A stretch of 14,961 bases of DNA from Pseudomonadota bacterium (lineage in GTDB: Bacteria; Pseudomonadota; Gammaproteobacteria; Magnimaribacterales; D2472). This document shows, one piece after another, positions 6,451-13,032 of the stretch (within the stretch, counting starts at the first letter, position 1; each line of letters opens with the position of its first letter). Below the pieces are notes generated by a model. The model worked only from the letters and a program-made list of their open reading frames with translations. It searched no databases and had not been told where the DNA came from. A program made the translations under genes and the position numbers. The stretch is taken from contig RGHK01000011.1 of the NCBI GenBank assembly GCA_010024215.1, positions 1 through 14,961 on the forward strand, in the 5' to 3' direction.

Positions 6451-8418
6451 TCATTTTTCATTGATTATTCGTGTGCAACTTGATGTTATTTTCTTAGATC
6501 TTAGTTTCTGCATAACATCATTAAGTTCTTCAAGATCCTCTACATCAACATACATTTCAAAACTTGAGAAGTTTTTATCAATAGTTTTTGTATGGACTTG
6601 TTCAATATTTATACCAGCTTTTGTAATTACTGAAACAATCTCCGACATAACTCCAATCTCATCTATGGTCACAACATTAATTTTTGCAGTATAAACATGG
6701 CTCCTGGTATTAACAGCCCATTTCGCAGGAATATACCTGGGGTCTTTTGAAATAAATGGAGCTACTTGTTTACATCTCTTATGATGAATAACTATACCTC
6801 TTTCGGTATCAGAATGAGCAATAACTGGATCTTTATATATTGGATGACAGCATTTTGCACAAACAATTGAAACTCCTTCAATGTGATTGTCATGTATAAA
6901 AACAGGTTTAATTTTTTTTGTATCAGAATCAGGTCTAATTTTAAGTCCAGAATAAAATCTTTCAGCAACAATGTTGCCGGTTCTTTTTCCAGAGCCCAAC
7001 TCAATTAATAGTTTATTTAATGAAGTCACTCCTATTGAATCGAGAACTCTTTTTAATGTACTGCCTCTATAATCTTTTAAGGACTTTCCAGACCTTTTAA
7101 GCTCAGACTCAAGCATAAACTTGCCTGCCTTTCTAGCAGAGTCAATTGGTGTAGCGCCTGTCTTAAGTGCATAAATATCACCCTTTGGTGAAAATAAATA
7201 AACTTCCTCTGAGTCTAAATCTTTTTTAAGTGAGTCTGCAAAATCGGTTGGGTCTTCAGATTTTTTTTGAAGATCAATTAGGCTTGATAACCATTTACTA
7301 GCTCTTAATTCAGCTCCTGAGTTTTTATCTTTAGTTTTATATCCCCAATGAGCAGCAACACCCATGTTTGCTGTAGCCCACATATTTCTTGTCTGGATTT
7401 GAACTTCGATTGGAAATGCATTTAATGCTAACAAGCTTGTATGTAATGCTTGATAGCCATTTGTCTTAGGAATAGCAATGTAATCCTTAAATTTATTCTC
7501 AATAGGAGAAAAATAGTTGTGTATTATCCCTAAAGCTCTGTAGCATTCATCTATTGAATCAACAAGGATTCTAAAACCATAGACATCTAAAATTTCAGAA
7601 AATGGTTTATGTTTAGTTTTAATTTTATTGTAAATACTGTACAAGTTTTTTTCTCTTCCCTTTACAGCAGCAACCTCTATTCCATTAGATTGCAATCTTT
7701 TTTTTAAATCTTTTCTTATTTTCTCTATTATTCTTTTTCTCCCGCCGCTTGCACTTTCAATTGCATTCTTTAATAGTTGGGCTCTCATTGGATGTATACA
7801 TTTAAACGCTCTGTCCTCAAGTTCAGCGCGCATATCTTGCATGCCTACTCTTAAAGCAAGAGGTCCATAAAGATCGAGGGTTTCTTTTGATTTTTGAATT
7901 TGTTTCTTTCTTGGAATATGTTCTATTGTTCTCATGTTATGAAGACGGTCGCATAGCTTAACTAAAATTACTCTCACATCATTTGCCATTGCTAATGCCA
8001 TTTTCTGAAGGTTATTAGCATTTTTATCAGCAACATTCTTTAAATCAATTTGTCCAAGCTTGCTTACACCATCAACAATATGAGCTACATCCTCTCCAAA
8101 ATTTTTAGCTAAAACACTTTTTTGAACATTGCAGTCCTCTAATACATCATGCATTAGTGCAGAACAAATGGAATCAGGATCCATTTTGAGCTCTAATAAA
8201 ATTTCAGTGACGGCAACTGGGTGAGTTATATAATCTGAGCCATCTTTCCTTTTTTGACCCATATGAGCATAAAAAGCAAATGAGTATGCTTTTTGTATTT
8301 TTTTTATGTCCTCATCGGACAAGTATGTCTTACATGACTTATGTAAAGACGATGGAAGTTTTAAAAGACTTGTTTCTGAAAAATTTATTAGATGATTTGG
8401 GAGAACCGTTTCGCTCAA
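6451..8418 (-). CDS. spoT: Bifunctional (p)ppGpp synthetase/hydrolase SpoT with deleted TGS core
   Basis: Long RelA/SpoT homologue of 655 residues that makes and degrades (p)ppGpp. The HD hydrolase is intact: THP (His66), the HDVLED motif (His90, Asp91) and KLCDRLHNMRT (Asp157). The synthetase carries GREKNLYSIYNK, DVYGFRILV, KFKDYIAIPKTNGYQ (residues 309-323) and EVQIQT. KFKD is the positively charged version seen in bifunctional enzymes (RxKD), not RelA's ExDD. The C-terminal zinc-finger-like region (CAKCCHP with HHKRC) and the ACT domain (about 576-655) are present. The TGS domain begins normally at residue 406 (VYLFSPKGDIYALKTGATPIDSA) but jumps at Ala428/Arg429 straight into the helical region, losing about 70 residues relative to E. 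coli SpoT from memory. The start is TTG at 8418, preceded by GGAGAG. It follows rpoZ by 20 bp. Confidence 0.95.
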   Translation of the reverse strand: MSETVLPNHLINFSETSLLKLPSSLHKSCKTYLSDEDIKKIQKAYSFAFYAHMGQKRKDGSDYITHPVAVTEILLELKMDPDSICSALMHDVLEDCNVQKSVLAKNFGEDVAHIVDGVSKLGQIDLKNVADKNANNLQKMALAMANDVRVILVKLCDRLHNMRTIEHIPRKKQIQKSKETLDLYGPLALRVGMQDMRAELEDRAFKCIHPMRAQLLKNAIESASGGRKRIIEKIRKDLKKRLQSNGIEVAAVKGREKNLYSIYNKIKTKHKPFSEILDVYGFRILVDSIDECYRALGIIHNYFSPIENKFKDYIAIPKTNGYQALHTSLLALNAFPIEVQIQTRNMWATANMGVAAHWGYKTKDKNSGAELRASKWLSSLIDLQKKSEDPTDFADSLKKDLDSEEVYLFSPKGDIYALKTGATPIDSARKAGKFMLESELKRSGKSLKDYRGSTLKRVLDSIGVTSLNKLLIELGSGKRTGNIVAERFYSGLKIRPDSDTKKIKPVFIHDNHIEGVSIVCAKCCHPIYKDPVIAHSDTERGIVIHHKRCKQVAPFISKDPRYIPAKWAVNTRSHVYTAKINVVTIDEIGVMSEIVSVITKAGINIEQVHTKTIDKNFSSFEMYVDVEDLEELNDVMQKLRSKKITSSCTRIINEK

Positions 8419-8438
8419 ATTAGCTCTCCATAAATCAT

Positions 8439-8708
8439 TTATTCAACTTTTTCTGCTTCTTGGGCACCTGGTGTTGAAAACCCATCCATAAGAACATCTT
8501 CTTCTAGGGTTCTGTCTAAGGTTTCCTTGTCTAATAGACCAGCTTCTATTTCTCTTAATGCAACTAATGTTGGTTTATCATTGTCCCACTCTACAAGAGG
8601 GTCTCTGCTAGTAGTAGAAAGCTGTCTAGCTCTTTTAGATGCCATTATGATTAAATCAAACCTACTATTTACTACTTTTAAACAATCTTCAACTGTTAAT
8701 CTTGCCAT
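8439..8708 (-). CDS. rpoZ: DNA-directed RNA polymerase omega subunit
   Basis: Omega subunit, 89 residues, which assists folding and assembly of the beta' subunit and forms part of a ppGpp-binding site on RNA polymerase in Proteobacteria. The family signature is clear: MARLTVEDCL at the start, RFDLIIMASKRARQL, and DNDKPTLVALREIEAGLL, followed by a variable acidic tail. A strong Shine-Dalgarno AGGAG (8716-8720) lies 7 nt before the ATG. A good candidate promoter overlaps the end of gmk. The gene directly precedes spoT, so the target and the enzyme of ppGpp signalling are expressed together, as in E. coli. Confidence 0.96.
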   Translation of the reverse strand: MARLTVEDCLKVVNSRFDLIIMASKRARQLSTTSRDPLVEWDNDKPTLVALREIEAGLLDKETLDRTLEEDVLMDGFSTPGAQEAEKVE

Positions 8709-8715
8709 ATAATTT

Positions 8716-8758
8716 CTCCTAGGGAGCGTATTCTATTTCTATTAATGCATTAAGACAA
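8716..8758 (-). promoter_or_regulatory. Candidate rpoZ-spoT promoter and ribosome binding site
   Basis: On the minus strand TTGTCT (8753-8758, 4 of 6) and TAGAAT (8730-8735, 5 of 6) are separated by exactly 17 bp. The predicted start site near 8723 leaves about 15 nt of leader containing AGGAG (8716-8720), spaced 7 nt from the rpoZ ATG. The -35 box lies within the last codons of gmk, so rpoZ-spoT may be expressed both from here and by read-through from yicC-gmk. Confidence 0.5.
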
Positions 8759-9367
8759 CATATCTCTTAATATCTTAAGGTTAATTTTATCCCTATTATC
8801 AATGGATTTTCCATCAATAACTATATCTTTTATATCTTTGTATGCTAAATCATAGTCTTCATTTAAAATTCTATAATCAAATTCTTCAGCAAACTTTAAT
8901 TCTTCCTTTGCATTCTTGAGTCTTGTTCTAATAACTGCATCTGAATCCGAACCTCTTTTTATTAGTCTGTTTTTTAATTCTTCGAGACTTGGAGGAATAA
9001 TAAATATAGAAACATGATCAATAGATGCTTGCTTTATTTGGACATATCCCTGTACATCGATATCACATATTATGCTGATACCTTCATCAAGTCTCTCTTG
9101 AATATATGACCTCAGAGTAGCATATTGATAATTATGAACTAAGGCATGTTCGATGAAAGCATTTTCAGATTTTAGTTTATTAAATTCGTCATCCTTCATA
9201 AAAAAATAATGCTTGCCCTCTTCCTCTCCATCTCTAGGAAGTCTTGTGGTAGCAGAAATTGATAACTCTATATTTGATGAGTTCTTCAAAATCTTTTGAA
9301 TTAAGGAGGATTTTCCTGCTCCTGATGGAGCTGAAATAACAAATAATTTACCTTTTGGTTTATTCAA
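8750..9367 (-). CDS. gmk: Guanylate kinase
   Basis: Gmk phosphorylates GMP or dGMP to the diphosphate, feeding GTP and (p)ppGpp pools. The P-loop SAPSGAGKSS lies at residues 12-21. It is followed by SISATTRLPRDGE and GKHYFF (GMP-binding region), ICDIDVQGYVQIK and FIIPPSLEELKNRL with the lid arginines after it (KRGSDSDAVIRTRL). No ATG is available near the start. I choose the TTG at 9367, which gives a 205-residue protein beginning MNKPKGKLFVIS, close to the family length, and overlaps the yicC stop by 8 nt. Another in-frame TTG at 9397 would add ten unconserved residues inside yicC. Neighbour rpoZ follows after a 41-bp gap. Confidence 0.95.
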   Translation of the reverse strand: MNKPKGKLFVISAPSGAGKSSLIQKILKNSSNIELSISATTRLPRDGEEEGKHYFFMKDDEFNKLKSENAFIEHALVHNYQYATLRSYIQERLDEGISIICDIDVQGYVQIKQASIDHVSIFIIPPSLEELKNRLIKRGSDSDAVIRTRLKNAKEELKFAEEFDYRILNEDYDLAYKDIKDIVIDGKSIDNRDKINLKILRDMLS

Positions 9368-10211
9368 TGTTCTGAGCCTGTTCTCGCATCTCTTCAACAG
9401 ATAACTTCATGTCTAATGCTAGTTGTTTATATTGTGGGTGATCTAATTTGACAGAAAGTGTACTAGTTTCTCTAAATAATTCTTGCAGAATGAAATCAAT
9501 TTTCTTACCACTACAATTTTTTAATGAGAGTTCCTTAGACAGGGATTCTAAATGAAAATTTATTCTTTCAATTTCTTCAGCAACATCGTGTTTTATTGCC
9601 AATAAAGCAACCTCTTGGATTAACTTCTCTCCCTCAAAACTTCCACACAATTGTTCAAGTTTGTCTTTTAAATTATCTGATCGAATCTTTGTGAGCTTCT
9701 TATTGGACGAAGAAAGCTTTTTAGTATTTCTTTTTATAGGATTAATCTTTAGCATAAAAATTTTCTTTATTTTTTTGCCCTCTATTTTTCGATTTTCAAT
9801 AAGCAGGTCTAGTGCTTCTTTAAAAATTTTCTTAACAAGATTTTTATTAAATCTAATATTCTGTTCTGTTTTAATAATTCCAGGTACGTCTTTAATATCA
9901 GAAAATTTTATATCTTTTGTGTTTACAGATTTTAGGTCTTTAATTGAACTTAATAGATTCTTAATAGAGCTTTGATTGACTAAATAAGTATTTTCAGATG
10001 GAAACTTTAATTTAAAACGAATATCAATACTTCCTCTTTTAACTTTCTTTGAGATTGCTTCTCTAATATAAAGATCTAGCTCATGACTAATATCATTGGG
10101 CTTTATTGATACATCTAAAAAACGATGATTAACAGATTTTATTTCACAATAAACCTCTGTATCTTTATCAAGATACCTGGATGTCCCAAAGCCTGTCATG
10201 CTTGTTGTCAT
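9360..10211 (-). CDS. yicC: YicC family endoribonuclease
   Basis: YicC/YloC proteins were long uncharacterised; E. coli YicC is now regarded as an endoribonuclease affecting small RNA stability. The 283-residue protein has the N-terminal SMTGFG signature (residues 4-9), IKSVNHRFLDVSIK, and the C-terminal DUF1732 region ending REQAQNIE. The normally strong motif around QExNREANT is altered here to QELFRETSTLSVKLDHPQ, replacing two usual Asn residues with Phe and Ser. The Lys-rich middle is poorly conserved, as expected in an AT-rich genome. Its stop overlaps the gmk start. A yicC-gmk-rpoZ order is also seen as yloC-gmk-rpoZ in Bacillus. A 42-bp gap separates it from the upstream SDR gene. Confidence 0.9.
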   Translation of the reverse strand: MTTSMTGFGTSRYLDKDTEVYCEIKSVNHRFLDVSIKPNDISHELDLYIREAISKKVKRGSIDIRFKLKFPSENTYLVNQSSIKNLLSSIKDLKSVNTKDIKFSDIKDVPGIIKTEQNIRFNKNLVKKIFKEALDLLIENRKIEGKKIKKIFMLKINPIKRNTKKLSSSNKKLTKIRSDNLKDKLEQLCGSFEGEKLIQEVALLAIKHDVAEEIERINFHLESLSKELSLKNCSGKKIDFILQELFRETSTLSVKLDHPQYKQLALDMKLSVEEMREQAQNIE

Positions 10212-10253
10212 TTTATTATTGTATTTGGCTTAAGGTTTTTCTTCTAGGTCTAA

Positions 10254-10925
10254 TTATTTAAAATCAAAACCAGCGCTTTTAAGCTTTAAATTACTAATAG
10301 ACTTTACAGAAGCTTTTACTTCAGAATCCTCTGAACAATTATAAAAATCTATATCTGACTTTTCTGGATTATTATTTATAAAAAATTGAATTATTTTTGC
10401 TGCTTGATCTCTATGTAGACTGTTATAAGAAATTTTCTTTGAATCTTTATCATATAAGCCAGAAAATCTTAAGATTGTTACCTTTTTTATGAAACTTTTA
10501 GATATTTTTGATTCATATTCTTTGATAAATCTACCCCTATAGTCTGTTGGATTTTGGTCAGACTGTTCATTAATTAAACCTTTTTGATTATCTCCATATA
10601 CTCTTGTAGAAGAGATAGCTATAACCTTTTTAATCTGAAAGGCTCTTAAGGAATTTAAAATGTTATCTATGGCTGTTAAAAAACCATCCTTATAACCTTG
10701 TTCATTTAATTCACTTGGTTTTGGGATAATGATCACTGAATCAAAGTTAGATTCATTTATTTCAAAATACGTATTAGAGAGCCAATTCCAATTAACATTA
10801 ATGATTTTTTCATCAATAATATCATTCCGTGAAATAGCAAAGATTTTTGCAGTATTAGTATCAAGAATTTTTACCAATCTCTTACCAATATCACCATAAC
10901 CTATGATTAGGATTTTTTTTATCAT
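10254..10925 (-). CDS. NAD(P)-binding SDR/epimerase-like protein
   Basis: A 223-residue Rossmann-fold protein. The N-terminal KILIIGYGDIGKRL carries GxGxxG (residues 9-14). Strand 2 ends in ISRND, and the end of a later strand gives IAISSTRVYGD (about 103-112), as in extended short-chain dehydrogenases and nucleotide-sugar epimerases of the YeeZ type. VTILRFSGLYDK (149-160) matches the family's substrate-domain entry. The usual catalytic YxxxK is not evident after the SSTRVYG strand: DYRGRFIKEYE has Tyr129 and Lys135 in abnormal spacing. The C-terminus is short. It may be a non-canonical reductase or a cofactor-binding protein. The substrate is unknown. It lies between the hppA hairpin and yicC and probably depends on its own or read-through transcription. 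Confidence 0.75.
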   Translation of the reverse strand: MIKKILIIGYGDIGKRLVKILDTNTAKIFAISRNDIIDEKIINVNWNWLSNTYFEINESNFDSVIIIPKPSELNEQGYKDGFLTAIDNILNSLRAFQIKKVIAISSTRVYGDNQKGLINEQSDQNPTDYRGRFIKEYESKISKSFIKKVTILRFSGLYDKDSKKISYNSLHRDQAAKIIQFFINNNPEKSDIDFYNCSEDSEVKASVKSISNLKLKSAGFDFK

Positions 10926-10940
10926 TCCTTAATTTAACAT

Positions 10941-10969
10941 ATGATCCAGGGAAGAGTCCCCTGGATCAT
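10941..10969 (-). terminator. Perfect 11-bp hairpin downstream of hppA
   Basis: ATGATCCAGGG (10941-10951) and its exact complement (10959-10969) form an 11-bp stem with a 7-nt loop (10952-10958), 15 bp beyond the hppA reading frame. On the minus strand the stem is followed by ATGTTAAATTAAGG, without the run of T expected of an intrinsic terminator. It may be an RNA-stabilising 3' end, a weak terminator, or a processing site separating hppA from the downstream SDR gene. Confidence 0.55.
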
Positions 10970-10984
10970 TGTGGATTGAAAATA

Positions 10985-12965
10985 TTAGATACTTAATAGT
11001 GGCGCTATAACTAAACTCACTATAGCCATAACATTTATTAGGATATTCATGGACGGGCCAGATGTATCTTTAAATGGATCACCAACTGTATCACCAACAA
11101 CAGCTGCGGCATGAGTCAGATCCTTTGCCACCAAAATTGCCCTTTTCAACATATTTCTTTGCGTTATCCCATGCTCCACCAGCATTTGCCATCATTAGAG
11201 CAAGTGATACACAACCTAGCAAACCTCCAGCCAACATACCTCCTAAAGCTTGTGCTCCAAGACCAAAACCAACTATTACAGGCATTGATACTGCTATTAT
11301 GCCTGGCCATATCATTTTCTTTAAAGCGGCTTCTGTAGCAATCTCAACACATTTTTCTGAATCAGGTTCTGCAGTACCTTCCATTAACCCAGGTATTTCT
11401 CTAAATTGTCTTCTGATTTCATTAATCATTTCAAAAGCAGCATCGCCAACAGCAGTCATGGTTATTGAAGAAACTAAGAAAGGTATACAAACTCCAATAA
11501 ACATTCCAACTAAAACAATTGGCTCTGTTAGAGCTAATGTAAATGAAGGATTTTTAGAGCCCACTACAGCTGAAAAAGCCGAAATTATTGCTAGAGCAGC
11601 TAAAGCTGCAGCTCCAATTGCAAAACCTTTTCCAATTGCAGCAGTTGTATTTCCTAATTCATCAAGAGAATCAGTAATTTCTCTAACCTCTTCGCCCATG
11701 CCTGACATTTCAGCAATACCTCCAGCATTATCTGCAACAGGTCCATATGCATCGATTGCCATTGTAATACCTACAGTTGCAAGCATACCAACAGCAGCAA
11801 TTCCAACACCATAAATCCCTGATAACTGAGTTGAGGTAAAAATAATTCCAGCTAAAATCACAATAGGTATTACTACGGATTGCATTCCAACTGATAATCC
11901 TGAAATCATAACTGTTGCAGAACCAGTTTCCCCTGACTCAGCAATTTTTTTAACAGGGCTTCCGCCTGTGTAATATTCTGTGATAAGTCCAATTAGTACT
12001 CCTCCGACAGCGCCGGCAATAACGCACCACCAAACATTCATTCCAACATTAGCCAAAGAATTAATAATGAAATAGGCCATAGCTACAAATATTACTGGGG
12101 CTAAAAGAGTTCCAGACCTTAAAGCGCTCGAAGGTGCTTTTGCAGACTGAAGTTTAACTATGAATATTCCGATGATTGATGCAATTAAACCACTTGATGC
12201 TAATGCAAGAGGAAGCATCATCATATCTGTATTACCTAGAGTATATGCTATGGCTATTGATGCAATCATAGATCCACAATATGACTCAAATATATCTGAG
12301 CCCATTCCAGCTACATCACCAACATTATCACCGACATTATCAGCTATAACACCTGGATTTCTTGGATCATCTTCAGGAATTCCAGCTTCAATCTTCCCAA
12401 CAAGATCAGCTCCAACATCTGCACTCTTTGTGAAAATTCCTCCACCTACTCTAGAAAATAGAGCAACCACAGATGCTCCCATTGCAAAACCTTCAAGCTT
12501 GTGAGGATCGATACCAGCTGGTACATAAAAGTAATATAAAGCTCCTAAACCTATTAAGCCCAATGATGCTACACACAAACCCATTATTGAACCACCGTAA
12601 AATGAAACTGATAAAGCTGCTGCAGGACCATCCTTTTGTGCTGCTGTTGCTGTTCTTACATTTGCTTTGGTAGCTGCATACATGCCAATAAAACCAGCAA
12701 CTGATGAACATATAGCTCCTACAATTATAGATAATGCTGTATATGGTCCTAATGCATACCATGCTAAAAGTACTATTACCACAATAAAAATTGATAAGTA
12801 TTTATACTCAGTTTTCATAAAAGCAAGCGCTCCAGTATGAATCTGATCGCCTATTTTTTTTACTTTATCTTCGCCGTCTGGATATTTCATTACTAGCATA
12901 TAAACAAAAAGTGCTGCCAACATTCCAACAACGCCTAAAACTGGTGGTAAAAGTAAAGTGTTCAT
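10985..12965 (-). pseudogene. hppA: Membrane-bound pyrophosphatase, K+-dependent type, with a frameshift near the 3' end
   Basis: Integral membrane pyrophosphatase that uses pyrophosphate hydrolysis to pump H+ or Na+. ATG 12965 is preferred: GGGGA precedes it and the N-terminus is a hydrophobic helix. The TTG at 13004 is weaker. Substrate motifs are DVGADLVGK (183-191), EDDPRNPGVIADNVGDNVGD (198-217), YGPVADNAGGIAEM (407-420) and ANAGGAWDNAKKY (593-605). GNTTAAIG (438-445) has Ala and Gly where K+-independent enzymes have Lys and Thr, so it is the K+-dependent type; the pumped ion is not decided. After GKGSD (residue 617) the frame runs into an early stop at 11091. The +1 frame continues as HAAAVVGDTVGDPFKDTSGP and the final helix, ending at 10985. 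Restored, it is about 660 residues. Only two bases are missing relative to the usual GSDAHAAAVVGD. It is either a recent mutation or a sequence error. Confidence 0.9.
11109..11120 (-). other. Frameshift site in hppA
   Basis: Read on the minus strand the bases are TCT GAC T CAT GC. The upstream frame ends meaningfully at GAC (11115-11117) and the conserved downstream frame resumes at CAT (11111-11113), leaving the single base 11114. Comparison with the family suggests an ancestral GAC-GCx-CAT, so a two-base loss. No homopolymer or classical slippery sequence is present. Confidence 0.85.
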
Positions 12966-13032
12966 TAATAAATCCCCATTTTTAAAAAAGGTGCATTCTA
13001 GCAAATTATTATAAAAAAGACGTTATTTTTTA
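12966..13032 (-). promoter_or_regulatory. Candidate hppA promoter and ribosome binding site
   Basis: On the minus strand TGCTAGAAT (12995-13003) is an extended -10 element (TGn plus TAGAAT, 5 of 6). A TATAAT-like stretch lies just upstream, and no good -35 hexamer is seen. The predicted start near 12988 leaves a leader of about 23 nt. GGGGA lies about 8-12 nt before the ATG at 12965. The region also separates hppA from the upstream symporter gene; an A-run and a T-run around AACGTC could pair weakly but do not make a convincing terminator. Confidence 0.5.

Noticed and set aside
6792..7004. 70-residue minus-strand frame inside spoT, checked as a source of the missing TGS piece
   Set aside because: It overlaps the out-of-frame coding of the SpoT C-terminal half, and its translation has no TGS features. 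The spoT frame is continuous across the deletion.
9661..9975. 104-residue hydrophobic plus-strand frame opposite yicC
   Set aside because: It is antisense of the Lys/Glu-rich yicC middle, which yields Phe/Leu/Ser-rich translations; no start signal or recognisable family.
11100..11125. Programmed ribosomal frameshift in hppA
   Set aside because: No slippery heptamer, prfB-like site, stimulatory hairpin or rare-codon cluster is visible, and family comparison is better explained by a two-base loss or a sequencing error.
11074..11814. 246-residue plus-strand open frame opposite hppA
   Set aside because: It is a shadow of the real gene: its Ala/Pro/Ile-rich, low-complexity translation comes from the antisense of Gly- and Ala-rich membrane helices, and hppA motifs fill the other strand.
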